Assembly (NCBI GenBank): GCA_045221575.1
Contig: JBGUWU010000002.1
Location: 62,001 to 126,000 of the forward strand
DNA: 64,000 nucleotides
Direction: 5' to 3'
DNA from: Scybalousia_A sp045221575
GTDB taxonomy: Bacteria; Bacteroidota; Bacteroidia; Bacteroidales; P3
The position numbers were made by a program, and so were the translations under genes. Position 1 is the first letter of the stretch; each line of letters opens with the position of its first letter. Shown piece after piece: positions 8,085 through 16,449 of the stretch. The notes under the pieces are model-generated. The model did not search any database. It worked only from the letters and a program-made list of their open reading frames with translations, and had not been told where the DNA came from.

Positions 8085-9251
8085 TTAATCTCTTTCGTAA
8101 TCAAGTTTGATTGCTACCGATTTTATTCTCATAATAACAATAAATGGGACTAACCAGAAAATCATCAAATACATGAAAGGTATAATGCTTTCTAAGAAAG
8201 ACAAACCATTTATCTGAACATTACAATACAGCTGATAATATTGTCTAAGTGGATATAAAAAAGTGAAAGGTCTAACAGCAGGAAGCATAGCTTCATTTGG
8301 ATAAGTAAAACCAGTAAGAGTAAAACTCATAACTCCATAAAAAGCTGTAATACTTAGAGCAGTACGCATAGAAGGAAATACTCCTATAAGTAATATTCCC
8401 ATAGCTTGATAAGAAATAATAGTAAACATGGCTCCTAAATACATAATAACAGGATTACCTTCATTAGGAAAGCCCATGATTCTCTCCATAACTATTTCGC
8501 TGATTATAATCATGAACGTGTAGAGTATGGTATAAGGAAGTAGTTTTGCACTTAAAGCAGTAAGAATGTTCCTGTTGCCTGTTGCTAACCATCTACGAGA
8601 AGAAGCATTTTTGAATTCTATACCAATAGCATAAACAGTACAAATCATAGACATAATAAAGATAATGCCAGGCATCATAATAGAGGTAAGATATAGAGCA
8701 TAGTTTAAAAGAGGATTGGCAATAATATGTACATCATTAGAAATAGGATTGACCTGCGCAGTTGCTTGAGTAACGTTTTCTCCTTTCATAAGTCGCATTT
8801 TAAGGTCTGCACCTATAGATATAGTAGTAAGAACAGTGTTTATTTCTTTCATGATTAAAGAAGAACCAAGGTAATGTGCGTATTCTGTATAGAAATTTAC
8901 AACAGGTGCTTTGCTTGAATAAACATCTTTTTCAAAATTTCTTGGAATTATAACAAAAGCATAAACTTCTCCTTGTTGCATCTTGGTTTTAGCACTTTCA
9001 TAAGAAGATAGTTTATATTTTACATTGCACATCTGTCCAGCAGATAAAGTTCTTGAGATTGTTCTTGAAAGAGTTGAGTTGTCAAAATCAACTATTGCGA
9101 CAGGCATCTTGTTAGGAACACCTTGGTTAAGAAAAGTCGCAAAGAAAATAATCACCAAACACGGAATAATCACTGTCATCATAAGATAAATGGGACGAGA
9201 CACCATTCGTCTTAACTCTCTTTTGACAACTTGTAAAAATCCTCTTTTCAT
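8085..9251 (-). CDS. ABC-2 type transporter permease (first of pair)
   Basis: A 388-residue permease with the same topology as its neighbour: an N-terminal helix near residues 20-43 (PIYLMMTVIIPCLVIIFFAT), a periplasmic domain up to about 180, and a cluster of C-terminal helices ending LMIFWLVPFIVIMRI. Both permeases share the VAIVDxxxSTLSR-type stretch at the start of the periplasmic domain. It lies 38 bp after the HlyD gene. The substrate is unknown; members of this group export drugs, hydrophobic compounds or envelope material. Confidence 0.88.
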   Translation of the reverse strand: MKRGFLQVVKRELRRMVSRPIYLMMTVIIPCLVIIFFATFLNQGVPNKMPVAIVDFDNSTLSRTISRTLSAGQMCNVKYKLSSYESAKTKMQQGEVYAFVIIPRNFEKDVYSSKAPVVNFYTEYAHYLGSSLIMKEINTVLTTISIGADLKMRLMKGENVTQATAQVNPISNDVHIIANPLLNYALYLTSIMMPGIIFIMSMICTVYAIGIEFKNASSRRWLATGNRNILTALSAKLLPYTILYTFMIIISEIVMERIMGFPNEGNPVIMYLGAMFTIISYQAMGILLIGVFPSMRTALSITAFYGVMSFTLTGFTYPNEAMLPAVRPFTFLYPLRQYYQLYCNVQINGLSFLESIIPFMYLMIFWLVPFIVIMRIKSVAIKLDYERD

Positions 9252-9289
9252 TATCTTTATTGTTAAAAGTTAGATTATTCGCAACTTGG

Positions 9290-10333
9290 TTATTTCATCT
9301 TAGACCAATTAACTATTATACTCATACCTGGACGCAAACCACTGATCTTTTCTGTTGGTACGGCTCTAACTTCAAATGTTTTTGTATCGTACTCATCTGT
9401 TAGTTTTGTTGCTTTCCATGTTGCATAAGAAGCTTGTGCTTTTATGAAATTAACTTTTAGTTTTATTTCTTTTCCATTCATTGCTGGTACTTTAGCCGTA
9501 AGTATAGTACCCATTTTTATCTTGCTAAGAAGGTTTTCTCTAATATTGAAAGTAACCCAGATGTTATTTAAATCAACAATGCTCATTATTGGAGAGCCTG
9601 TTCCGACAAGTTCTCCTACTTTTGGGAATATCTCAGATATTTCTCCGCTTATTGGGGCAATAAGTCTGGTTTCATTTTGATAAGAATTTACTTCCATAAC
9701 AGCACCTTTTGCTCTATTTACTTGAGCAAGAGCAGCATCTTTATCTTCTTGTTGAGCTCCGTTTAAAGCCATTTGATATTGACTTTTGGCGGCTTTCTCT
9801 TGAGCAACAGCAGCCTTGTATTGAGCCTCAACTTCATCAAATTTTTGTGCAGCAACAACGCCTTTTTCATATAGATTTTTAGTTCTTGTATAGCTTTTCT
9901 TAGCGTATTCAGCAGCAGCCTTAGCTCTTTCATATTGTTCCTTAGCAGCTTCTATGGTTTCTTTTCTTGTACCATTGATTGCTTTGTTGCTAAGTGCTGT
10001 AGCAGCGTTTTCTGCTGCAAGTGCTTGCACTGATTTTGCTTCAATCTCAGGAGAATCAATAAAAACCAATAGTTGTCCTTTATCAACTTTCTCTCCTTCT
10101 TGTACTTTTAATTCTAATATTCTACCTGGTACTTTTCCAGATACTCTTATCTCACTTGCTTCAACCTCTCCTTGTAAAAGCAATTCATCAGGGGATAAGA
10201 TAAAGTAACCGATTATGGCTATTACGGCAATAAAAGCAACAAGTATAATGAAAGACATCACTAATGTTTTGCTTTCTCTTGTTTTTATGACTTTTTTCTT
10301 TGGTGTTGTAATATTATTATTTAAATTTTCCAT
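9290..10333 (-). CDS. HlyD/EmrA-type membrane fusion protein
   Basis: A 347-residue periplasmic adaptor. A cytoplasmic N-terminus is followed by one membrane helix (MSFIILVAFIAVIAIIGYFI, about 26-45). Next is a half-lipoyl segment (about 55-95), an Ala/Lys/Glu-rich coiled-coil hairpin (about 100-215), a second half-lipoyl segment, and a beta-barrel domain up to the end. It would link the two inner-membrane permeases to the TolC-like protein encoded 22 bp upstream. Gene order tolC-hlyD-permease-permease is common in Bacteroidota. Confidence 0.92.
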   Translation of the reverse strand: MENLNNNITTPKKKVIKTRESKTLVMSFIILVAFIAVIAIIGYFILSPDELLLQGEVEASEIRVSGKVPGRILELKVQEGEKVDKGQLLVFIDSPEIEAKSVQALAAENAATALSNKAINGTRKETIEAAKEQYERAKAAAEYAKKSYTRTKNLYEKGVVAAQKFDEVEAQYKAAVAQEKAAKSQYQMALNGAQQEDKDAALAQVNRAKGAVMEVNSYQNETRLIAPISGEISEIFPKVGELVGTGSPIMSIVDLNNIWVTFNIRENLLSKIKMGTILTAKVPAMNGKEIKLKVNFIKAQASYATWKATKLTDEYDTKTFEVRAVPTEKISGLRPGMSIIVNWSKMK

Positions 10334-10355
10334 ATTATTATTGCGTTTTTATCGT

Positions 10356-11861
10356 TTATTTTATTTTGTTTTTTGGATTTTTAACCTTACCTAAAGTTTG
10401 GTTAAGATAAAGGTCAGATAACATAAGGTTGATATTAGCATCAATAACCTCACTTTTTGCACTAACCCACGCTGTTTGAGCAGCCATAAGATCAGATGTT
10501 GAGATAACACCTTCGTTAAATCCAAGTTGTGCATGACGTAGATTTTCGGAAGCGTGTTCCATATTATTTTTTGCTATGATATTTTGTTTAACAGCTTCGT
10601 TTCTTGAGTTTTGTTTCATATTTGCTTGTAGTTCCATCTTCTCTATTGCCTCATCACGTGTAAGTTCTGCTATCCTAAGTTTGTGTTTGGCAGCATTAAG
10701 AGTATGTATTCTTTCACCGAAATGGAAGATAGGAACAGTAACACTAACGCCTAAAACAAAAGAACCTTTAAAACTTTTATCAAAGCCATTAAACACACTT
10801 GGATTAGAAACAATATAATTGCCTTGTGCTATAATGTTAGGCATAAAACGAGAACGTGCTATATTTAACTCACTTTTTGCTATATTAACACTTTCTTCTA
10901 ACATCATAGATTCAGGTCTTGCAGCAACATCTTTTTTAATATCATTGTTTTCTACCAAATCAAAATCGCTACTTTCTTCATTATAAACCAAAGTGTATTC
11001 GTAGTTAAAATCCATACCACAAATTTGATTAAGATACATTTTGGCAAGTTTTAATCCGTTCTGTGCTTTGGTTAAAGTCATCTCGCTTTCATTGAGCTTA
11101 ACCTTTACTTTTAATAACTCAGCATTGGTAACAACACCTTCATTGTAGAGTTGTTCTATATCGTTGTAAGTTTTTTGAAGAAGGTTGTTGTATTCTTCAG
11201 CCAATTCTCTTTTTTTCTGCAAAGAAATAACTCTCCAAAAGGCTTCATCCACTTGAATTAATATGTTGATATTATCGTTGTTATTTTTTATTCTTGCAAT
11301 GTTCTCGGCGGCTTTGCTCATTTTGTATAACTCAACAATTTTTCCTCCCATAAAGATTGGTTGTGTAAAGCCTATGCCTGCTGCAAATACGTCAGACATA
11401 TCAAAAGTTAAAGCATCTTTTGGAAGATAGGCAACATGTTTAGGAATCATTTCTTTGGGATTAGTTGTTATGTTTCCGTTGCGGTCAATAGGGTAACCAG
11501 CAGCATTAGTAAGTACATCAACATCTCCTAATGCAGGATTGAGGTTGTATGTAAAATTTCCTTTAGCGTCTAAACTACCAACAGGTAAAACAGCATCTTC
11601 TCCCAATATAGACATTTCATCTCCTCTAAAGTTATGCATATAAGTACCGACAGCATTAAAATTAGGTAGGAATTGTGTAAATGCCGCCCTACGAGTACTT
11701 ATTGCAGCATTCAAAGTTTCCTCTGAAATAAGACTTGCTTTATTGTGTTCCAAAGCCATTGCTCTACAAGCGTCTAATGTCAGTTCTTGAGCATAACTAT
11801 TAGTGTAGCCCAAAACAAAACACAAACAACAAATCCCAAATATTCGGATATTTTTTTTCAT
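10356..11861 (-). CDS. TolC family outer-membrane efflux protein
   Basis: A 501-residue outer-membrane channel. A signal peptide (about 1-24, ending NSYAQ) is followed by two outer-membrane-factor repeats rich in long helices, each with the LxxxxNxxL/ARSRF-type pattern (for example NIARSRFMPNIIAQGNY near 340). An insert of about 70 residues near the N-terminus (around residues 70-140, rich in Asn, Gly and Asp) enlarges the first beta region. It is the first gene of a minus-strand operon with hlyD, two ABC-2 permeases and probably the VanX-like gene. No clear promoter was recognised upstream. Confidence 0.92.
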   Translation of the reverse strand: MKKNIRIFGICCLCFVLGYTNSYAQELTLDACRAMALEHNKASLISEETLNAAISTRRAAFTQFLPNFNAVGTYMHNFRGDEMSILGEDAVLPVGSLDAKGNFTYNLNPALGDVDVLTNAAGYPIDRNGNITTNPKEMIPKHVAYLPKDALTFDMSDVFAAGIGFTQPIFMGGKIVELYKMSKAAENIARIKNNNDNINILIQVDEAFWRVISLQKKRELAEEYNNLLQKTYNDIEQLYNEGVVTNAELLKVKVKLNESEMTLTKAQNGLKLAKMYLNQICGMDFNYEYTLVYNEESSDFDLVENNDIKKDVAARPESMMLEESVNIAKSELNIARSRFMPNIIAQGNYIVSNPSVFNGFDKSFKGSFVLGVSVTVPIFHFGERIHTLNAAKHKLRIAELTRDEAIEKMELQANMKQNSRNEAVKQNIIAKNNMEHASENLRHAQLGFNEGVISTSDLMAAQTAWVSAKSEVIDANINLMLSDLYLNQTLGKVKNPKNKIK

Positions 11862-12080
11862 AGCAGTATAAATTGTGTTAAAACTCTGTCAATCATATTA
11901 AAAACTCTGTTATATAATTATAAAGTTTAGCTCTTTTTTTTATTTAAACTTTTGATAATATGCTAATAAACGTATAATATAAAGTGATATTGTTTAAAAA
12001 TATACTTTTTTGTTAATTTTTTCTTAGTTTTGTAGAAGTATTTCTTTGTTTGTTAAAAATTTTATTTTCAAGAATTTAAG

Positions 12081-12220
12081 TTTGATAAAAAAAACATCAG
12101 GATTTAAGAAAAAAAGAGTTGATTTTAATTTCTAAAAATCAACTTTTAATTTCTTAGAATCAACTTTTCGTTTCTAAAAATCAACTCTTTTTTTTTATTA
12201 GGTCTTATGTTTTGATAATG
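12081..12220. repeat. 21-bp-period intergenic array 1 (TCAACTTTT core)
   Basis: TCAAC occurs at 12139, 12160 and 12181, exactly 21 bp apart, and its reverse complement GTTGA at 12118 is in the same 21-bp phase. Both ends pass into an AAGAG/CTCTT-plus-homopolymer box followed by a related tail (AAAACATCAGGATTTAA on the left; inverse GTCTTATGTTTTGAT on the right). The same core, period and tail occur near 31.6 kb and 63.9 kb. Confidence 0.85.
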
Positions 12221-12240
12221 AGAGTGTAAGGAATAAAAAA

Positions 12241-12264
12241 AAACTTACCTTCACAGGTAAGTTT
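12241..12264 (-). terminator. Terminator of the tRNA-Met transcript
   Basis: AAACTTACC (12241-12249) pairs with GGTAAGTTT (12256-12264). On the minus strand the stem is followed by a long T-run (A-run at 12233-12240 on the plus strand), the form expected of an intrinsic terminator 50 bp after the tRNA. Confidence 0.85.
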
Positions 12265-12314
12265 CAAAATATTTATTAACCAAAAACATAAATTAAGTTA
12301 TGAGAACTCAATCG

Positions 12315-12388
12315 TAGCGGGGACGAGAATTGAACTCGTGACCTCCGGGTTATGAATCCGACGCTCTAACCAACTGAGCTACCCCGCC
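12315..12388 (-). tRNA. tRNA-Met (anticodon CAT)
   Basis: The reverse complement folds into a complete 74-nt cloverleaf. The acceptor stem is GGCGGGG/CCCCGCT (G1-U72 wobble), the D stem GCTC/GAGC, the anticodon loop TTCATAA with CAT, the variable loop AGGTC, and the T arm ACGAG-TTCAATT-CTCGT; the discriminator is A. The CCA end is not encoded. Anticodon stem positions 31 and 39 are an A-C mismatch. CAT could also belong to the initiator or to tRNA-Ile2 (lysidine); the pairing at positions 1-72 and general sequence fit elongator Met best. Confidence 0.93.
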
Positions 12389-12441
12389 AAATCTTGAATT
12401 AAGAACTGAAACGAGAAGAATCCCCCCTCTCAATCGTTTTG

Positions 12442-12472
12442 CAAAATTATAAAAACTTTGATTACTAACAAA
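12442..12472 (-). promoter_or_regulatory. Predicted promoter of tRNA-Met
   Basis: On the minus strand TTTG (plus 12469-12472), 19 bp, then TAATTTTG (plus 12442-12449) fits the Bacteroidota TTTG-N19-TAnnTTTG consensus exactly. Transcription would begin about 45-50 bp before the mature tRNA. Confidence 0.75.
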
Positions 12473-12536
12473 TTTTTTTTGTTTTTTTATTGTCTAAATT
12501 TTGTTTTTAGTTTCTAATACGATGAAAGAAAATAGA

Positions 12537-13454
12537 TTACAAAACCTCTAAAATACGAGAAACAAGAGGGTTTCTGACAATATCTTTATTGGTTAGTTCA
12601 ATAATAGATATACCTTTAATGTTTTTTAGTTTTTCGGTGGCAGGTATAAGTCCCGATGGTTGTTTGTTGGGTAAATCTGTTTGAGAAGGGTCTCCTGTTA
12701 TTATGAATTTTGAATAGTTTCCCATACGAGTAAGAAACATTTTTATCTGTCCAATGGTTGCATTTTGTGCTTCGTCTAATATGGCGAAGGCATTCTCCAA
12801 TGTTCTTCCACGCATAAAAGCTAATGGTGCAATTTCTATGATATGGTGTTCAATATAGTCGTTTAGTTTTCCTTCACCGAGCATATCTCTCAACGCATCG
12901 TAAAGAGGTTGTAGATAAGGATCAAGTTTTTCTTTCATATCTCCCGGAAGAAATCCAAGATTTTCTCCTGCTTCTACCGCTGGACGAGTAAGAATGATAC
13001 GTTTTACTCTTTTTTCTCTCAAATATTTAACAGCTAAGGCGACAGCAGTATATGTTTTTCCGCTACCAGCAGGACCGACAGCAAAAAGCATATCTTTTTT
13101 TTCTATCTCTTCAACCATTTTTTGTTGATTGACTGTTCTTGCTTTGATTGCTAAGCCTTTGCTACCATAAAGGAGAATATTGCCCTCTTTATTTTGTAGG
13201 TCTTCGTCTTTATAAGCAGACATTATTAAGTTTTCGTCCAATATGTGTTCTTTGCGATACAGTTTTAGTAAGCGTTCAAAGAATTTAGTAAAACTTTGTA
13301 CTTCTTTTTCTGTTCCATGAATGCTTAGATTTTCTGCTCTGACGGTAATAGTAAGCATAGGATAGAGAAGAGTTATAAATTTTAAATTCTTTTCTCCTAC
13401 GCCAAAGAACTCTGTTTGATTTATGTGTTTAATGTTAAATGTTTTCTCTTCCAC
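12537..13454 (-). CDS. phoH: PhoH-like P-loop ATPase
   Basis: A 305-residue cytoplasmic PhoH-family ATPase. Walker A is GPAGSGKT at 127-134, and Walker B is ILDEAQN near 225. The N-terminal ~100 residues carry a KH-like RNA-binding region typical of PhoH/YbeZ proteins, which are linked to RNA metabolism and ribosome maturation. The start codon lies 2 bp after the stop of the PorE-like gene, so the two are co-transcribed. No ybeY follows; a tRNA gene lies downstream instead. Confidence 0.93.
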   Translation of the reverse strand: MEEKTFNIKHINQTEFFGVGEKNLKFITLLYPMLTITVRAENLSIHGTEKEVQSFTKFFERLLKLYRKEHILDENLIMSAYKDEDLQNKEGNILLYGSKGLAIKARTVNQQKMVEEIEKKDMLFAVGPAGSGKTYTAVALAVKYLREKRVKRIILTRPAVEAGENLGFLPGDMKEKLDPYLQPLYDALRDMLGEGKLNDYIEHHIIEIAPLAFMRGRTLENAFAILDEAQNATIGQIKMFLTRMGNYSKFIITGDPSQTDLPNKQPSGLIPATEKLKNIKGISIIELTNKDIVRNPLVSRILEVL

Positions 13455-13456
13455 TA

Positions 13457-15361
13457 TTATTTTATTATTTTAAATTCTGTTCTACGATTTTGTTGTCTTC
13501 CTTCTTCTGTTGAATTATCTGCAATAGGTTTTGTTTTTCCATAGCCTTTAGCGACTATTCTTTGGGTGTTTATTCCTTTATCTATAAGCCATTGTCTTAC
13601 ACTTTTTGCTCTGTTTTCAGAAAGGGTCATATTGTAATCATCTTTTCCAACGTTATCAGTATGTCCAGATATTTCTATACGAAGAGTAGGATTTTTTTGC
13701 ATAAGTTCAAGCATAGTCTGAAGTTCTGCATTGCTTTCTTCTTTAAGTTCGAAAGAATTGGTTTCAAAGAATATGTTTCTTAAAACAACACTTTGTCCTT
13801 CTTTTATGGCTTGAAGAGTTATGTCTTCTTCTCTTGTGGAGATGTTTTCTGTTGTTGTTTTTAAGGAAAAATTTTCTGAATAAAAAAGATAACCTTCGCA
13901 AGTTACATTCATAGCATAGTCTTCTCCAATAGGAAGAGCAAGAATATAATTATCTGTAATCTTGTCTGAAGTTGTTGAAGCTACAATGCGATTGGTTTTA
14001 AGGTTTTTTATTTCTAAAAGAGCTTGATTTCCTTTTCTGTTATCATCGTAAATGATTTTTCCTCTCAGGCTTATAACTTTTGTTGGCTGAGCCTCTTTGT
14101 AGAGTTCAAAGAAATAGATGTCAGTATTTCCATAGTTTTCTTCTAAAGAATTGCTTGCGTAAAAGGCAAGAGTTCCTTCACTATTAACGAAAAAACATGT
14201 TTCATCTGCATCTGTGTTTATAGGATAACCAATATTTATCGGAGAAGTGAATTTACCATTCTCTATTTTAGAATAAAAAATATCTTGTCCTCCCATTCCG
14301 ATGTGTCCATCTGAAGAAAAATAAAGAGTAGTGTTGGAAGGGTGGATAAAAGGAGAGATTTCGTTGTTGGTAGTGTTTATCTTTTCGCCTAAGTTTTTGG
14401 CTTTAGTCCATGTTCCGTCCTTTTTTAAATAAGAATAGTAAATATCGCTTTTGCCAAATCCACCTTCTCTATTAGAGACAAAGAAGAGTGTTCTGCCATC
14501 GGAAGCTATGGAAGGTTGAGAGTCCCATGCTGAAGAATTAACATTACCTCCTAAGTTCTTGGGTTTAGACCAAGTGTTGCCATTACGCTCAGAGACATAA
14601 ATATCGCAAGAGCCAAAACCGTCAGAAGCGTTGCATTTTGCAAAATATAGGAAACGGCCATCAGGACTTATGCTTGCCGCTCCTTCATTGTCGTTGCTGT
14701 TTAAAGGAGAGGCCAATTTTGTTTTCAAAGAAACAGAAAAGTTGTTTGTATCCAAGAAAAAAAAGTCGGCAGAGTAGAAATCCTCGTTGTCGTCTTTTCT
14801 TTCGGTGAAATAAAGTTTGTTATCCATAGTAAGAGTTGGCAAATATTGATATTGAGAATCATTTATATTTTTGCCAATGTTTTTTGGTTGAAATTCTACA
14901 GGATTGTCTAATGAGTGTAATATAAAATCAATGTTTTTAAGTTCTTTTTCGCATTCTTCTTTTCTTAATTTGTATTTGGCTTTTTTTTGATTTTGAACAT
15001 AGTAAGCAAAATATTCTTTTGCTTTTTGGTATTCCTTTTTCTGTTTTTTTATTATACCCAAACGATAGAAAGAATTTAAATCAAAGTTTTTATCTATCTC
15101 AATACTCTTTTCGTAAAATAAACAAGCGTTATCGTAATCTTCTTTTGAGAAATAGACTTGTCCTAAAGCAGCAAAGGCAGGTGCATAATCGGGATATTGT
15201 TTAGTGATGTCAAGTAGTGTGTAAATACATTTGTCTTCTTTCTCTTGATTAAGATAGTTCAATGCCTTATTCATAAGTTTCTCCGCTTTTTCATTTGTTT
15301 GCCCAAAAGCAGTGATAAATATGAAAAGAAAGAATATGTAAAAAAAACTTTTTTTTAGCAT
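13457..15361 (-). CDS. porE: PorE-like type IX secretion protein (TPR, PD40 propeller, CRD, OmpA C-terminal domain)
   Basis: A 634-residue exported protein. A signal peptide (about 1-20) precedes TPR repeats (about 22-140), then a WD40/PD40-type propeller (about 150-410) with repeated SPDGRFLYFA and SxxGGxGxxDIY motifs. A carboxypeptidase-regulatory-like domain follows (about 430-520), and the C-terminus is an OmpA-like peptidoglycan-binding domain (SGHTDNVG near 566, with NRAKSVRQWL and QQNRRTEF). This four-domain order is that of PorE, a periplasmic component of the type IX secretion system. PorE of Porphyromonas is a lipoprotein; here no lipobox Cys follows the signal. Other OmpA/PD40 proteins share the layout, so the symbol is a best match. 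Confidence 0.75.
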   Translation of the reverse strand: MLKKSFFYIFFLFIFITAFGQTNEKAEKLMNKALNYLNQEKEDKCIYTLLDITKQYPDYAPAFAALGQVYFSKEDYDNACLFYEKSIEIDKNFDLNSFYRLGIIKKQKKEYQKAKEYFAYYVQNQKKAKYKLRKEECEKELKNIDFILHSLDNPVEFQPKNIGKNINDSQYQYLPTLTMDNKLYFTERKDDNEDFYSADFFFLDTNNFSVSLKTKLASPLNSNDNEGAASISPDGRFLYFAKCNASDGFGSCDIYVSERNGNTWSKPKNLGGNVNSSAWDSQPSIASDGRTLFFVSNREGGFGKSDIYYSYLKKDGTWTKAKNLGEKINTTNNEISPFIHPSNTTLYFSSDGHIGMGGQDIFYSKIENGKFTSPINIGYPINTDADETCFFVNSEGTLAFYASNSLEENYGNTDIYFFELYKEAQPTKVISLRGKIIYDDNRKGNQALLEIKNLKTNRIVASTTSDKITDNYILALPIGEDYAMNVTCEGYLFYSENFSLKTTTENISTREEDITLQAIKEGQSVVLRNIFFETNSFELKEESNAELQTMLELMQKNPTLRIEISGHTDNVGKDDYNMTLSENRAKSVRQWLIDKGINTQRIVAKGYGKTKPIADNSTEEGRQQNRRTEFKIIK

Positions 15362-15370
15362 AATAGCAAC

Positions 15371-16285
15371 TTATTCTTGTGTAAGTAAATGCTGTTCTTC
15401 ACAATGACAGTCGTTGCTTTCAAATTCCAAAGTAGAGTGAGAAATATTTGCGTGTTCAAGTTCGTGTTTGATGTGATGTTTTACTTCTTCCATATTATTA
15501 ATATCATTTAGGACGATGTGAGCGGTTAAAGCGTTTTCTCGTGTGCTTATTGCCCAGATGTGAAGATGATGAACGTCTTTTACGCCCTCTACTTGCGAGA
15601 TAATGTTAGCAATATGATTGAAATCTATATCAGAAGGCACGCCGTCTAAAGAAAGTCTGAGGCTTTTGTTTAATAAATCCCAAGTAGAGTAAATGATGAT
15701 GAGAGCTACTACAATACCAATTATACCGTCTAAAACAAACCACGAAGTAAAACTGATGATAAGCCCACTAACAACAACGCCTATACTTACTAATGCATCT
15801 GCAACCATGTGCAAGTATGCTCCTTTCACGTTTAAATCCTTTTCCTTGTCTTTTAAAAATAACCATGCTGTTATACCATTTATGATAACGCCGATACCAG
15901 CCGTGATACTGATGACACTGCCTTTGATTTCTATAGGGTTTATTATTTTATCTATACTCTCATAGATTATAAAGGCAACGGCAACCAAAAGAATGATAGC
16001 ATTGATAAGAGAAACCAAAATACTTGTCTTTTTGTAACCGTATGTGAATTTGGTATTGCTGGATACTTTTGTGAGGCTATAAGCAATTAATGCTAAAACC
16101 AAAGAAACAACATCTGTTAAGTTGTGTCCTGCATCGGATATAAGCCCAATGGAATCGTAAATGAAACCAAGAATAAATTCAATGATTAAAAAAAGACTGT
16201 TAAGCACGATACCGATAATAAAAGCTGTGCTTAAAGATTCTAATTGAGTAGAATGGTGATGATGATGTTCGTGTTTATGTGCCAT
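15371..16285 (-). CDS. CDF family divalent cation exporter (CzcD/ZitB-like)
   Basis: A 304-residue inner-membrane cation diffusion facilitator that exports Zn2+ or similar ions in exchange for protons. Six membrane helices occupy about 20-200. The transport-site motifs are SDAGHNLTD in helix 2 and HMVADALVS in helix 5, i.e. the HxxxD pairs typical of Zn transporters. The N-terminus is His-rich (HKHEHHHHHS), and the C-terminal cytoplasmic domain (about 205-300) also has several His and Cys residues. It ends 10 bp before the PorE-like gene on the same strand and may lead that transcript. Confidence 0.92.
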   Translation of the reverse strand: MAHKHEHHHHHSTQLESLSTAFIIGIVLNSLFLIIEFILGFIYDSIGLISDAGHNLTDVVSLVLALIAYSLTKVSSNTKFTYGYKKTSILVSLINAIILLVAVAFIIYESIDKIINPIEIKGSVISITAGIGVIINGITAWLFLKDKEKDLNVKGAYLHMVADALVSIGVVVSGLIISFTSWFVLDGIIGIVVALIIIYSTWDLLNKSLRLSLDGVPSDIDFNHIANIISQVEGVKDVHHLHIWAISTRENALTAHIVLNDINNMEEVKHHIKHELEHANISHSTLEFESNDCHCEEQHLLTQE

Positions 16286-16449
16286 AATTTTTATATATTT
16301 TATATTTTTGGCAAAATTAATACTTTTTTTTGTGATATTACGATTTAATTATTAGGTATTTTCTTTTAGAAATGAAATATATTTATATGTAGAAAAAAGT
16401 GTAATTTTGCAATCTATTTGATACTGATTTTATAAAAGGAACTATTGTG

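Larger units (their letters stand above)
11862..12314. other. 453-bp gap between tRNA-Met 3' end and tolC start: repeats and terminator only
   Basis: No gene is visible. The gap contains a two-copy AAACTCTGT word spaced 21 bp apart (11881 and 11902), a 21-bp repeat array with flanking boxes (about 12081-12220) and the terminator of the tRNA gene (12241-12264). The rest is AT-rich with no structure I can name. Confidence 0.7.

Noticed and set aside
12081..12220. CRISPR array
   Set aside because: Units are only 21 bp with no separate repeat and spacer parts, and no cas genes are nearby.
12081..12220. Plasmid-type iterons marking a replication origin
   Set aside because: The period fits, but copies are spread at 12, 31 and 64 kb beside housekeeping genes and no replication initiator gene is present.
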